From Burkholderia sp. USMB20 (GTDB lineage: Bacteria; Pseudomonadota; Gammaproteobacteria; Burkholderiales; Burkholderiaceae): 64,000 bases of DNA. Of the stretch, positions 34,329 through 44,897 are shown one piece after another. The notes under the pieces are model-generated. The model saw only the letters and a program-made list of their open reading frames with translations, ran no database searches and was not told the DNA's origin. How positions within the stretch are numbered: the stretch's first letter is position 1; each line of letters opens with the position of its first letter. The stretch is from positions 1-64,000 of the forward strand of contig NZ_JTAN02000021.1 of NCBI RefSeq assembly GCF_000949135.2, given 5' to 3'. Both the position numbers and the translations under genes were made by a program.

Positions 34329-35888
34329 TCACTGCGACGGTGACTGCGACGCGCCGATCGTCCCCGTCGCGAGCGCGAGCGCGGCGGCGGCCGACAGCGC
34401 GCCGGCGTAGCTATCGACCTCCGCGTTGCGGGCCGCGAGCAGCTGGCTTTGCGCGATCGTCGCATCGGTGACCGAGCCGACGCCGTTGCGGTACGCGGTC
34501 AGCGCCGCGTCGTAGCTCGTCTGCGCGGCATCGACGAGCGCCTTCGCCGCGTCGTGCGACGCGAGGCTCGTCTGCACCGCGTTCTGCGCGGCGACGACCT
34601 GGCGGACGGCCTCCTCCTTGGTCCGCGTGAGGCGCGCGGATGCGCTCTGCGCATCGTTGCGCGCCTGCATCAGCACCGCCGAGCGCAGGCCGCCGTCGTA
34701 CAGCGGAATCGTCACGCCGAGGAACACGCCGCCGCCGTAGTGGCTGCCGTTCAGGTTCACGGTCGGGGCCTGGTCGCCGATGGCGGGCAGCGCGGTGATC
34801 GCCGTGCCGCCGCTGGCGTAGGACGTCGACGCCGACAGGAAGATCTTCGGCATGAAAGCGGCTTGAGCGGCCTTGATCTTCGCGCGGTTGGCCTGCTCGA
34901 GCGCATAGGCGCCCTGCAGGTCGGGGCGGCGCGCGATCGCGTCCGATACGATCGCGTCGACCGACGACGCGAGCGCGGGCGGCAGCGCTCGCCTGGGCAG
35001 CGCGGCGATCGACGGTTTCGACAGCGGCGAGATGCCGAGCGCGGAAACCAGCGCGAGGTAGCTGTCGCTTTCCGTGCCGTTCGCCTGGACCAGCGCGAGG
35101 TTCGCCTGTGCGCGATTCTGCGTCGCCTGCGCGAGTTCGACGACGGTGCCGACGCCTTGCCTGAGCCGTGCGCGCGACGCCGCGAGAATCGCGTCCGCGT
35201 TCGCCAGGCCCTGCTGCGCGCTGACCGCGCGCGAGCGGGCGGCTTCGTAACGGTAATACGCGACGGTCACGTCGTGGATCACCTGCTGATGCACGGCCGT
35301 GAACGCGACGTTCGACGCGACCGACGCCTGTTCGGCCGCCTCGACGCGTGCGGCGCGGCCGCCGAAATCGAACAGCAGCCATTGCAGCGACAGCGCCGAG
35401 ATCGTGCCGTGCACGGTCGTGTTGCTCGACGAGTCACCGAGGATCGTCGACGTCGAGCCGTGACTCGCCTGGTACGCGCCCATCGCGGTCGCGGACAGGT
35501 TCGGCAGGTACGCGGCCTTCGCGATGCCGACCGCGAGCGCCGCGTTGCGCGCGTCGTTCCACGCGATGCGGGTCAGCGGGTTCGTCGATTCGGCGAGATC
35601 GATCAGCTCGGGCAGCGTGTATGGATGCGCGGCATCGAGCGCGGCCGGCGGCGACACCGATGCGAGCGCGGGCGAGGCCGGCAGCGTGTAGTCGTGCGGC
35701 GCACGTTGCGCAGATGCAAGCGGTGGCGCCGGCACGATGTCGCCGGCGGCCGACGTTTGCGGCTGCCACGGGCGGTCGGGGGCCTCCGGCGCGAGATCGA
35801 CCGACGACGTGGCGCAACCGGTCAGCGCGATGGCGGTCGCGAGCGCGGCGGCGGCGATCGATGCGGCCGGCGGTTCAGGGACGCGCAT
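34329..35888 (-). CDS. TolC-family outer-membrane factor of a FUSC/HlyD efflux system
   Basis: A 519-residue outer-membrane channel with a lipobox-type signal (ATAIALTGCATSS). After a proline-rich linker come two TolC repeat units: PYTLPELIDLAESTNPLTRIAWNDARNAALAVGIAKAAYLPNL and RRPDLQGAYALEQANRAKIKAAQAAFMPKIFLSAS. The final helices include YRNGVGSVTDATIAQSQLLAARNA. Its start overlaps the FUSC gene by 14 bp; it is the last gene of a four-gene unit. Confidence 0.9.
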   Translation of the reverse strand: MRVPEPPAASIAAAALATAIALTGCATSSVDLAPEAPDRPWQPQTSAAGDIVPAPPLASAQRAPHDYTLPASPALASVSPPAALDAAHPYTLPELIDLAESTNPLTRIAWNDARNAALAVGIAKAAYLPNLSATAMGAYQASHGSTSTILGDSSSNTTVHGTISALSLQWLLFDFGGRAARVEAAEQASVASNVAFTAVHQQVIHDVTVAYYRYEAARSRAVSAQQGLANADAILAASRARLRQGVGTVVELAQATQNRAQANLALVQANGTESDSYLALVSALGISPLSKPSIAALPRRALPPALASSVDAIVSDAIARRPDLQGAYALEQANRAKIKAAQAAFMPKIFLSASTSYASGGTAITALPAIGDQAPTVNLNGSHYGGGVFLGVTIPLYDGGLRSAVLMQARNDAQSASARLTRTKEEAVRQVVAAQNAVQTSLASHDAAKALVDAAQTSYDAALTAYRNGVGSVTDATIAQSQLLAARNAEVDSYAGALSAAAALALATGTIGASQSPSQ

Positions 35889-37974
35889 GAGGGGCAGGCT
35901 CCTTCGGGGTGTCTGGGCGCGCGGCGTCGGCGATGTGCGCGAGCCGCGTGTCGATCAGGTTCAGCAGCGCGTCGCGTGCAGGGTCGGTGGAAGTGGCGGC
36001 CAGCGGCGGGGCCGGCACGGCTGCCGCGCCTGCCGTCGACGACGGCGGCGCCGAAGCGGCGTCGGCAGTCGGGGCGTCGTCGCGCAGTTCGACCACGCGC
36101 GCGAGGTGCGCGCCGATCGCCGCATCGCCCGGCGTGCGCTCGGCGAGCAGGAACAGCGGGCCTTCGAGTGCGCCGAGCTCCGCGAGCGCGCGTCGCCGGG
36201 TGGCGAGCCACGTGGCGGCCGGCCGCACCCACGATGGTTCGTAATGGATCAGGCTCAGCTCCTGCGCGATCGCGCCGTGGCGCGCGAACGCTTCGGCGGC
36301 GAGCGTGCGGCGTTCGGCCGGCTGCACGACCTGCGCGATACGGCGCCATTGATCGAGCAGCGCCGCGAACGCGACGTCGATCTGCTTGCCGATGCTGACG
36401 GGCCAGATGCGCGTGAACACGAGATACACGACGACGTTGCCGAGCAGGATGCCGATCGTGCGATCGCGCGCGAGCGTCAGGTCGAAGCCGGGGCTCGCGC
36501 CCTGGATCACGCACAGGAAGAACGCGAACGCGACCTGGAAGCCCGCGTACGCAATGCGCGGCGAACCGAAAGCGACCCACGCGGACAGCCACGCGCCGAC
36601 GAACACGAGCGCCATCAGCTCGCCGATCGACGACAGCGCCGGCACGACGAACACGAGCGCCGCGGTGCCGATCAGCGCGCCGACGATGCAGCCGGCGATC
36701 CGCAGCGTGAGCTTCTCGACCGTTTCGGCCGTCGAGCCGAGCGACACCATGTAGCAGGTGATGAAGCAGGTATGGATGCCCGACCAGTCGAGCTGCGAGT
36801 ACAGCAGGTAGCAGAACATCGCCGCGACGGTCGTCTTCAGCGCGTAGCGGATGTGGTCGGGGTTGGTGCGCGCGTCCGGCAGGAAGAAGCCGCCGCGCGG
36901 CGCGGCGGGTGCGTTGGCGGTTGCAGCCGATGCGTCGGGCGGAGTCGCCGTCGGTGCGGCAGATGCGGCCGGTGCAGTCGCTGCAGTCGATTCAGCAGGT
37001 ATGGCCGGCTCGGCGAACTGCGTGATGGCCGTGTGCAGATCGGCTGCGACGACGCGCGCGAGCGGCGGCAGCGTATCGGCCGGCGGCAGCGCCAGCGTCA
37101 CGTCGACCGGATAGCCGCCTTGCTCGAGGATGCCGGCCATCTCGTCGAGTGTCGCCGCAGCCGGTTCCGCGAACGCGGCGGGCAGTCGCGCGTCCGGCTC
37201 GCGGTCGGCGAGCGAGACCGCGACGAGCAGCGCGGTGCTCGACGCGATGGCTTGCCGTATCGCGGGTGCGTCGGCGGCGGGCGTCGACCCTTCGAGCGTC
37301 GACAGCTTGAGCCACGTGAGCAGCTGCTTGTCGCCTTCGCGCAGGCTCGTGTCGAAGGCCGCACGCGCGTCCTCGTCGCCGCGCAGCCGCTGCGCGGCGA
37401 TCCGCAGTCGTTTCGCGAGCTGCGCGAGCGCGAGCTTGCGCGGCGAAGGCGCGATCAGCAGGTTGACGACGATCGCGACGCCGACCGGAATCGCGACCAT
37501 CAGCCATGCGTAGAGCAGCGCACGCGTCGCGGCTTCGCCGACCGGCGCGAGGCCGAGCTGGTCGAGCCCGAAGCCGACGATCATCGCGAGGATCGCGCCG
37601 ACCGGGCGCAGCTTGCTCGCCGACGTGAGGTACAGCAACCCGGCCGACAGCACGGCCATGCACGCGACGCGCAGCACCGAATAGTCGATGCTGAAGATCG
37701 CGACGCCGATCACGAGCGCGATCACGAGCGTGATGAGCAGCAGCATCGCGACCGCGAGCACGACGCTCGTCACGCGGTCGGCGCGGTTCAGGAAGAACAC
37801 GACGTATGCGGAGATCGCGGCTTCCGGCGTACCGTAGCCGCTCGTCACGAGCACGACGAGCGCGCAGATCAGTGCGACCCGCGCGGCCATCGCGGCGCGC
37901 CCCGGAAACGGCGCGAGCAGTCGCAGGACTTCGCGCGGGCCGGGCGAGCGGACTTCAGCGGCAGGCTGAGCCAT
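35875..37974 (-). CDS. FUSC-family inner-membrane efflux protein (AaeB-like)
   Basis: A 699-residue protein with two membrane blocks of about five or six helices (residues about 25-165 and 365-500). Each is followed by a soluble helical region, the standard FUSC/AaeB architecture. Visible segments: YGTPEAAISAYVVFFLNRADRV, KTTVAAMFCYLLYSQLDWSGIHTCFITCYMVSLGS and GNVVVYLVFTRIWPVSIGKQ. AaeB relatives export aromatic carboxylic acids such as 4-hydroxybenzoate; the substrate here is inferred to be of that kind. An alanine/proline-rich linker near 325-350 separates the halves. It overlaps HlyD by 20 bp and the OMF by 14 bp. Confidence 0.9.
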   Translation of the reverse strand: MAQPAAEVRSPGPREVLRLLAPFPGRAAMAARVALICALVVLVTSGYGTPEAAISAYVVFFLNRADRVTSVVLAVAMLLLITLVIALVIGVAIFSIDYSVLRVACMAVLSAGLLYLTSASKLRPVGAILAMIVGFGLDQLGLAPVGEAATRALLYAWLMVAIPVGVAIVVNLLIAPSPRKLALAQLAKRLRIAAQRLRGDEDARAAFDTSLREGDKQLLTWLKLSTLEGSTPAADAPAIRQAIASSTALLVAVSLADREPDARLPAAFAEPAAATLDEMAGILEQGGYPVDVTLALPPADTLPPLARVVAADLHTAITQFAEPAIPAESTAATAPAASAAPTATPPDASAATANAPAAPRGGFFLPDARTNPDHIRYALKTTVAAMFCYLLYSQLDWSGIHTCFITCYMVSLGSTAETVEKLTLRIAGCIVGALIGTAALVFVVPALSSIGELMALVFVGAWLSAWVAFGSPRIAYAGFQVAFAFFLCVIQGASPGFDLTLARDRTIGILLGNVVVYLVFTRIWPVSIGKQIDVAFAALLDQWRRIAQVVQPAERRTLAAEAFARHGAIAQELSLIHYEPSWVRPAATWLATRRRALAELGALEGPLFLLAERTPGDAAIGAHLARVVELRDDAPTADAASAPPSSTAGAAAVPAPPLAATSTDPARDALLNLIDTRLAHIADAARPDTPKEPAPHARP

Positions 37975-39004
37975 GCCGGACCTCGACGATCGCGCTCGCG
38001 CCGACGCGTACGAGCTTGCCGTCGGGTTCGTCGAGCTTCACACGCACCGGGAAGCGCTGCGCGACATGTACCCAGTTCACCGAGCGCTGCACGATCGGCA
38101 GCGCGCGCGGCAGGTTGATGCGGTCGCTGTCCGAGATGCCCGCGCCGATCCCGACGACCTTGCCCGTCAGCGGCCGGCTGCGGTCGATCATCGAATAGAC
38201 GGTCGCGCAGTCGCCGACCGCGATGCGGTTCAACGACGTTTCGCGGAAATTGCCGACGGCGAACCATTCGCTCGCATCGATCAGCGTGAAGATCGACTGG
38301 TTCGGCGCGAGGGTTTCGCCGGCAAGCACGGTCAGGCCCGTCACGAGCCCGTCGTGCGGCGCGCGCACCACCGTGTCGTCGAGCGCGTGCTGCGCGCGGG
38401 CGAGTGCGGCTTCGCGTGCATGGAGCGTGGCGATCGCGTCGGCGTCGTCGCCGATCGTCTGCGCGGACGATCGCTGCTGTTCCTGCGCCTGCGCGAGCGA
38501 CACGGCCGCGTCGCGCTGCCGGACCTTCGCCTGGTCGAACTGCTGCGCGCTGACGTAGCCCTGCGCCGCGAGCGGTGCGAGCCGGTTCACGTCGCGCGTC
38601 GCGAGATCGTGATTCTGCGACGCGCGCTTGACCTGCTCGGCGGCGACGGCTGCGTTCGAGCGCTCGCCGATCAGCGACCGGCGGCGCGTGTCGAGCGACG
38701 CGCGCGCGAGTTCGAGATCGGCCTGCGCCTGCGCGACCGTCAGCCGGTACGGCACGGGATCGATCTGATACAGCAGGTCGCCTTTTGCAACGCGCTGGTT
38801 CTCGTGCACGGCAAGCTGCACGATGCGGCCGCCGACGGGCGACGCGACGTGCACGACGTCCGCGTCGATCGACGCGTCGTCGGTGGACGGGTAGGCCGTC
38901 GTGCGGTGGTACGCGTATGCGAGCGCGGCGATGCCGAGCGCGACGATCGCCAGCGCGATCACGCGGCCTTTCGTGGACGGACGGGCGGTGCCGGCGGCCT
39001 TCAT
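37955..39004 (-). CDS. HlyD/EmrA-family periplasmic adaptor
   Basis: A 349-residue adaptor anchored by one N-terminal membrane segment (VIALAIVALGIAALAYAY, about 14-31). Barrel-sandwich halves (YPSTDDASIDADVVHVASPVGGRIVQLAVHENQRVAKGDLLYQIDP and DDTVVRAPHDGLVTGLTVLAGETL) flank a long coiled coil (about 90-220). It connects the FUSC pump to the outer-membrane factor. The ATG at 39004 overlaps the YtcA stop by 4 bp (ATGA), a translational-coupling arrangement; the longer upstream frame is spurious. Confidence 0.9.
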   Translation of the reverse strand: MKAAGTARPSTKGRVIALAIVALGIAALAYAYHRTTAYPSTDDASIDADVVHVASPVGGRIVQLAVHENQRVAKGDLLYQIDPVPYRLTVAQAQADLELARASLDTRRRSLIGERSNAAVAAEQVKRASQNHDLATRDVNRLAPLAAQGYVSAQQFDQAKVRQRDAAVSLAQAQEQQRSSAQTIGDDADAIATLHAREAALARAQHALDDTVVRAPHDGLVTGLTVLAGETLAPNQSIFTLIDASEWFAVGNFRETSLNRIAVGDCATVYSMIDRSRPLTGKVVGIGAGISDSDRINLPRALPIVQRSVNWVHVAQRFPVRVKLDEPDGKLVRVGASAIVEVRHGSACR

Positions 39005-39294
39005 GCGAACGGCCCCGTGCCGGTGAGCCACACGATCACGGCGACCACGAGCCCGATCGCGGTGCAGACGGCGAGCTGGTAGGGCACCGTGGCGGCCCAG
39101 CCGGTCGCGACGAACACGCGGTGCGCGACGATCGCGCCGATGATGCCGACGATCGCGCTGACGAGCCAGAGCGGGAAATACGCGCCGAACAGGACGTACG
39201 ACGGTGCGCCGCGCGACGCGCAGCCCGCGAGCGGCAGGGCGGGCGCGAGGACGGCGGCGACGCGCAGGGGCGCGCGCGGCGTTGTTTTTCTCAT
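39001..39294 (-). CDS. YtcA-family small membrane lipoprotein
   Basis: A 97-residue protein with a lipobox (ALPLAGCASRG, Cys near residue 25) and two hydrophobic helices (FPLWLVSAIVGIIGAIVAHRVF and LAVCTAIGLVVAVIVWLTG). It matches the YtcA family, whose genes regularly precede HlyD/FUSC efflux genes. It is first in the overlapping four-gene operon and is probably an accessory subunit. No regulator gene is adjacent. Confidence 0.83.
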   Translation of the reverse strand: MRKTTPRAPLRVAAVLAPALPLAGCASRGAPSYVLFGAYFPLWLVSAIVGIIGAIVAHRVFVATGWAATVPYQLAVCTAIGLVVAVIVWLTGTGPFA

Positions 39295-39616
39295 GGTGTG
39301 ACGAGCTCGACGTTGGGGGTGGATGCCGGGCGCGGCGCAAGGCGGTTCGTCGCCGCGACGACGATTCCGCGATACGGAGCCGATAATAAATCAGCGCGAT
39401 GTAGACCGCCAGCGATGCGGCGTGCATCGGCGGCATGCGGCGGGCTGCCCGGCGGGCCGCCGCACTCACCGCACCCGTGACCGGTCGTGCCGGCCGGTAT
39501 CTGTGTACCATCGTGCGAAGGGCGCGGCGCGTGGCGCGGGGCATGACGAGACCTGGCGTCACGGTCCCGTCCGACGCGCGGCGCGGAAGCGGTATCGCAA
39601 CGAGGACGAGTATTCC
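39295..39616. other. Divergent promoter region between the efflux operon and the metallophosphoesterase
   Basis: A 322-bp spacer without a supported gene. It must hold promoters in both directions. I do not see a clear consensus pair or a dyad that stands out. Confidence 0.45.
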
Positions 39617-40765
<1,149 letters not shown>

Positions 40766-40860
40766 CGCGCCGGAATGACAGCGCATGGCGGCGCGCGTCG
40801 CCGTTGGCTACCATGCAGACGTGGTTTCCCCGCACCGTTCATTTGCTGCCTGATCGCGAC

Positions 40861-41466
40861 ATGTCGACGCCCGATCTTTTCGCCGATTCGCCCGTGCCCG
40901 ACGTGGACTGGTACCCGGACTGGCTCGCGCCGGCCGACGCCGATCGCGTGCTGGCCGCGCTGATCGATGAGGTCGCGTGGCGGCAGGACACGATCCGCAC
41001 GCCGCGCGGTCGCATTCCGCTGCCGCGGCTCACCGCGTGGCAGGGCGAGCCCGACGCCGTCTACGTGTATTCGGGGATCCGCAACGTGCCCGCGCCGTGG
41101 ACGCCGGCCGTGCTTGACCTGAAGCGCGCGGTCGAGGCGACCTGCGGCGCGCGATTCAACAGTGTGCTGCTCAATCGGTATCGCAACGGGCAGGACAGTC
41201 TCGGCTGGCATGCCGACAACGAGCCGGAGCTCGGCGACGCGCCGGTTATCGCATCGGTGAGCCTCGGCGCGATGCGCGTGTTCGACCTGCGTCATCGTGC
41301 GACCGGCGTCGTGCACGCGTACCGGCTGACACACGGCAGCCTGCTCGTGATGCGCGGCCGCACGCAGGCCGAATGGCAGCACCGCGTGCCGAAGGCGCCG
41401 GCCGTGCAGGGTGAGCGCGTCAACCTGACGTTCCGGCGGGTGGTGTCGGCGGGAAGCGGCCGGTAG
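40861..41466 (+). CDS. alkB: AlkB-family 2-oxoglutarate/Fe(II) dioxygenase
   Basis: A 201-residue oxygenase of the AlkB2/3-like class that oxidatively removes alkyl groups from DNA or RNA bases. Visible features are the Fe ligands H-x-D in LGWHADNEPELG and a distal His in EWQHRVPK, the nucleotide-recognition segment FNSVLLNRYRNGQDS, and the 2-oxoglutarate arginines in RVNLTFRRV. The ATG at 40861 is chosen because homology begins at DLFADSP; another ATG lies 16 codons upstream. It stands 95 bp after the metallophosphoesterase gene and may be cotranscribed. Confidence 0.85.
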   Translation: MSTPDLFADSPVPDVDWYPDWLAPADADRVLAALIDEVAWRQDTIRTPRGRIPLPRLTAWQGEPDAVYVYSGIRNVPAPWTPAVLDLKRAVEATCGARFNSVLLNRYRNGQDSLGWHADNEPELGDAPVIASVSLGAMRVFDLRHRATGVVHAYRLTHGSLLVMRGRTQAEWQHRVPKAPAVQGERVNLTFRRVVSAGSGR

Positions 41467-41820
41467 CGGCCGGAGATGCCGACCGGCGGACGCCAGGGGC
41501 CGACGTAGGTGATGGTCCGGCGCACGCGTGCCGGTCGCACCCCGTTTTTCATCCGGGCGAAGCTAGCCGCCGTCGATGCGGCACGTTGCCGCACTCAGGT
41601 GTCCGGGGCGGCTTGAACCGGCCTGCGAGGCCCGTCCCATAAGGGTTTCAGGTGGTTTTGATTGACCGCCCGGTTCTGATAGGCAGGTGTAAGCCCTGAT
41701 GGTGCGTCGCAACATTCATTGACTAGACTGTCGAATGGCTGAAACGCGCCGGACGCCGGCGCATTTTTTCGACATGCCTGACGCGTCGCCGACGTGATGC
41801 GCAGTGCAGGAGCATAACCC
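41467..41820. other. Intergenic region, nothing recognised
   Basis: A 354-bp gap. The right half is less G+C-rich (for example TTTTGATTGACC near 41,656 and CATTCATTGACTAGAC near 41,712), which suggests the promoter of the small gene that follows. No RNA or gene is supported. Confidence 0.4.
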
Positions 41821-42027
41821 GTGACCGTACTGGACTCATCCCTCGAACCCTCGCTGCACGTCTTCGAACAAGACGGCGGATGGCAATGGGCGCTGACGGT
41901 GAAGCGGGCGTCGGGTGTCGGTGTGAAAGTCGTCGCATTCAGCACGGACGGCTTTCGCGGTGAAGCCGACGCATACGCCGCTGGCCAGCTCGCCCGTGCC
42001 GAGTACGACGCTGCCGTGACGGCCTGA
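41821..42027 (+). CDS. Small conserved protein of unknown function
   Basis: A 68-residue soluble protein with a GTG start preceded by an AGGAG site. A predicted beta-strand pair (LHVFEQDGGWQWALTVKR, VGVKVVAFSTDGF) is followed by a C-terminal helix (ADAYAAGQLARAEYDAA). Codon use is normal for the genome. I cannot name a family and infer no function. Confidence 0.65.
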   Translation: MTVLDSSLEPSLHVFEQDGGWQWALTVKRASGVGVKVVAFSTDGFRGEADAYAAGQLARAEYDAAVTA

Positions 42028-42409
42028 CGTCGCGTCGCGCCGATCCCGCTCGCGGATCGGTGTGGTCGTTTGCTCCCTCGCGTTTCTTCCCCCTTTCGTT
42101 TTCTAGTCGCACATCGGCCGTGATCGTGCCGGCCGGTACCGCACGTGAGGCATCCCGATCGCGGATGAGCAGGGCCGGCGGCCCGCCTTGCCTACGGCGA
42201 CGTTCCGGTGGGCAGTCCTGTCTATCGCTGTTATCCTTTCGATCGCATCAGGCTATATGACAGTCCGGCGACCCGATTCGGGCGCGCCGGGCCATCGGCC
42301 GCCTGCGCCGGATCGTGTTGATCCGGTCCGGTCGAAAATCCATAATCAAGCATTGCGGGTCATTCGTGAACGCTTCCATTCCGTCCATGTGCACAGGATC
42401 AATCCAACG
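42028..42409. other. Intergenic region upstream of the first IclR gene
   Basis: A 382-bp non-coding stretch with a pyrimidine-rich patch (CTTCCCCCTTTCGTTTTC, near 42,090). No copy of the TGTTCC-N6-GGAACA operator found at 44.7-45.0 kb occurs here. I see no clear promoter or RNA. Confidence 0.4.
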
Positions 42410-43354
42410 ATGAGCGGCGCATCGAAACCGCCGGCGAAGCCGGCAAGCGCGCCGCGCGCGACAGCCGGCGACGACGTCGACCACGACGCGTCGAAGCAGG
42501 CCGCGGGCGACGACGAATCGTCGGGCGGCGCGTCGTCGTATCTGGTGCCGGGCCTCGAGCGCGGGCTGCGGATCCTCGCCGAATTCTCCGCGCGCGAGCC
42601 GGTGCTCGGCGCGCCCGAGCTGTCGAAGCGCATCGGCATTCCGCGCACGACCACCTTCCGCCTGCTGCAGACGCTCGAAGCGCTCGGCTTTCTCGAGCGC
42701 GTGAACGGCGACCGTTATTTCCGGCTCGGCGTCGGCGTACTGCGGCTCGGCTTCGAATACCTGAATTCGCTGGAACTGACCGATCTCGGCACGCCCGTGC
42801 TCGAACGATTGCGCGATGCGACGGGCCTGTCGACGCACCTGCTGATCCGCGACCAGCGCGATGTCGTGTTCGTCGCGAAGGCGCAGAGCAACACATCGAT
42901 GTTCGGCTCGGTGAAGGTGCACGTCGGCACGCGGCTGCCCGCGCACGCGACCGTGCATGGCCATGTGCTGATGGGCGACCTCACGCGCGACGCGCTGCGC
43001 CAGCTGTATCCGGAGAAGCGCCTCGAACAGTTCACCGAGCGCACGCCGGGCACGGTGGATGAGTTGTACGAGCGCGTGCGTCATTACGCGCGGCTCGGCT
43101 ACGCGGTCAGCGAAGCCGCGTTCGAGAGCGGCATCTCGGCCGTGACCGCACCCGTGCGCGACCATTCGGGCGCGATCGTCGCGGCGATCACCGCGACGGT
43201 GCCGCGCTCGGAAATCGGCGAGGCCGGCGAGAAGGAGCGGCTCGTCGAAGCGGTATGCGGCGCGGCGGTCGACCTGTCGCAGCGGCTGAACTACCGGCCG
43301 CTCGAAAGCGACCCGACGTTCGCGCACGCGCGCCATCGGGTCGCGATGTTCTGA
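42410..43354 (+). CDS. IclR-family transcriptional regulator (paralogue 1)
   Basis: A 314-residue IclR regulator. A long charged, disordered N-terminal tail (1-43) precedes the winged helix (YLVPGLERGLRILAEFS, LSKRIGIPRTTTFRLLQTLEALGFL, about 44-105). The IclR ligand domain (about 120-300) contains HLLIRDQRDVVFVAKAQS and THGH-like VHGHVLMGDL. The ATG at 42410 is preceded by AGGA. It is clearly paralogous to the IclR gene at 49.1 kb over its entire folded part. It is convergent with the porin, separated by a bidirectional terminator. It probably helps control the aromatic cluster. Confidence 0.87.
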   Translation: MSGASKPPAKPASAPRATAGDDVDHDASKQAAGDDESSGGASSYLVPGLERGLRILAEFSAREPVLGAPELSKRIGIPRTTTFRLLQTLEALGFLERVNGDRYFRLGVGVLRLGFEYLNSLELTDLGTPVLERLRDATGLSTHLLIRDQRDVVFVAKAQSNTSMFGSVKVHVGTRLPAHATVHGHVLMGDLTRDALRQLYPEKRLEQFTERTPGTVDELYERVRHYARLGYAVSEAAFESGISAVTAPVRDHSGAIVAAITATVPRSEIGEAGEKERLVEAVCGAAVDLSQRLNYRPLESDPTFAHARHRVAMF

Positions 43355-43411
43355 TTCGCGGCATGAGCCGCGTCGCGCGGCTTCGTCAGTAGCCTGTCGC
43401 AAGTAGTCAAA

Positions 43412-43439
43412 AAAAGAGCAGCCCGCGGGCTGCTCTTTT
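43412..43439. terminator. Bidirectional rho-independent terminator
   Basis: A 28-bp perfect palindrome, AAAAGAGCAGCCCG followed by its complement, with flanking A- and T-runs on both strands. It lies between the convergent IclR and porin genes and should terminate both. Confidence 0.9.
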
Positions 43440-43474
43440 CGTTTCCGCCGTCGGGCGCATCCGCCCGCCGCCGC

Positions 43475-44554
43475 TCAGAACGAGTGATGGATGCCGGTCA
43501 GCACGATCACCTGGTTCGCGGTGCTCGACGCGCCGGCCGTGAAGAACGCGGCCTTCGCGCCGCCCGAACCGTGCTCGTACAGCACGTTCGCATACAGCTG
43601 CGTGCGCTTCGACAGCGCATAGATGTCGCCGAGCTCGACCTGCGTCCAGCGGCGGCCGGCCAGCGTCGTGGTCGCCGCGCCGCCCGCGATCGTGTTGAAC
43701 GCGCTGCTGCGGTAGTTCACGCCCGCGTCGTAGCTCTGGAACGTGTCGGAAAACCCGTTCGACTGCATCTTCACGCGCGTGTAGAGGCCGTGCACGAGGA
43801 AGTCGCCGATCTGGTAGGACGCGCCCGCGCCGATGTTCTCGACCTTGTTCGCGATGTAGCCAGTCGCGGTGTTCTGCCCCTGGAACGACGTGATACCCGT
43901 CTGGCTGATCAGGATCGCGCGGTCGTGCTCGTTCGAGTAGACGGCCGACGCCTTGAACGGCCCGTTCGCGTAGTTCAGCGCGACCCCGACCGACTTGCCG
44001 GTCGAGAAGTTCGTCGTGTTGCCGAGCGCCATCGCCGCCGCGGCCGAGAAGCCGGCGAAGCTCGGCGAACGGTACTTGACCGCGTTGTTGTACGGCACGT
44101 TGCCGGTCGCGGCGAGCCCGTCGATGTTGCCCGGATGGAACGCATACCAGCTCAGCGCGAGATACGCGGTGCTGAGCGGATCGAGATAGTCGAACGTCAG
44201 CGGCGTCTGGCGGCCGAGCGTCAGCGTGCCGTAGCGGTCGGAGCTGAGGCCGACGAAGGCCGCGCGGTTCCAGATCGTGTTCGCGGTCGCGAACTGGCCG
44301 TTGTTCGTATAGAAGCCGTTTTCGAGCTGGAAGATCGCCGACAGGCCGCTGCCGAGGTCTTCCTTGCCTTTCAGCCCCCACCGGTCGGGTTGCGTGTTGC
44401 CCTGGATCATCGCCCACTTCGCGTGGCCGCCGACGTTGTTCACATAGGCGACGCCGGCATCCAGGCTGCCGTACAGCACCACGCTGCTTTGTGCCCAGGC
44501 GCCCGACATCGCGCCCATTCCGATGATTGCTGCTGCTACCGCTTGCTTGACCAT
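43475..44554 (-). CDS. Substrate-inducible porin of the aromatic-catabolism cluster
   Basis: A 359-residue Gram-negative porin. Signal peptide MVKQAVAAAIIGMGAMSGAWA, mature start QSSVVLYGSLDAGVAY, DRWGLKGKEDLGSGLSAIFQLENGF, and a terminal GIHHSF ending in Phe. Unlike the porin at 24.8 kb, its codon use is ordinary, suggesting conditional expression. AGGAG precedes the start. It is divergent from the catabolic operon and has a predicted promoter with the same operator, so it is probably the outer-membrane entry route for the cluster's substrate. Confidence 0.92.
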   Translation of the reverse strand: MVKQAVAAAIIGMGAMSGAWAQSSVVLYGSLDAGVAYVNNVGGHAKWAMIQGNTQPDRWGLKGKEDLGSGLSAIFQLENGFYTNNGQFATANTIWNRAAFVGLSSDRYGTLTLGRQTPLTFDYLDPLSTAYLALSWYAFHPGNIDGLAATGNVPYNNAVKYRSPSFAGFSAAAAMALGNTTNFSTGKSVGVALNYANGPFKASAVYSNEHDRAILISQTGITSFQGQNTATGYIANKVENIGAGASYQIGDFLVHGLYTRVKMQSNGFSDTFQSYDAGVNYRSSAFNTIAGGAATTTLAGRRWTQVELGDIYALSKRTQLYANVLYEHGSGGAKAAFFTAGASSTANQVIVLTGIHHSF

Positions 44555-44658
44555 TTGATCTCCTGACTCTCCAAACCTGATGAGAAACGTGCCGTGGCGG
44601 CGGGCGCGGGGGACGGCCGGCCGTCGCGCGTTCTTCACCACCGGGCGGGCATTTTTAA

Positions 44659-44676
44659 TGTTCCATATAAGGAACA
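44659..44676. promoter_or_regulatory. Operator copy 1: TGTTCC-N6-GGAACA, downstream of the porin promoter
   Basis: TGTTCC-ATATAA-GGAACA, a perfect 6-bp inverted repeat. On the porin strand it begins about 20 bp after the -10, near +14, where bound protein would block transcription. IclR-family sites often have this TTCC-N6-GGAA form. Confidence 0.75.
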
Positions 44677-44696
44677 ATGTGCCTCTGATGGAATGA

Positions 44697-44725
44697 AGTA
44701 TAGAGGTGTCGTGCGCCGGATCAAA
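44697..44725 (-). promoter_or_regulatory. Predicted promoter of the cluster porin
   Basis: On the minus strand, -35 TTTGAT (44720-44725), a 17-bp spacer and -10 TATACT (44697-44702). The start would be near 44,690, with the operator immediately downstream. Confidence 0.65.
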
Positions 44726-44897
44726 AATAAATTTATCGGGCCGGATGCGGGTGGTGACGATCCGCAACACGGGACCGAGCGTCCTGAAAAAAGGACTTAA
44801 ATCCCCGACACTAAACAAAAAATCACCTTTTTGAAGATGAGTGGCGGCGATCGTCGACCCGGCGGTCGGTGTTTTCCCTAGGACGTGCAGCTTTTTG

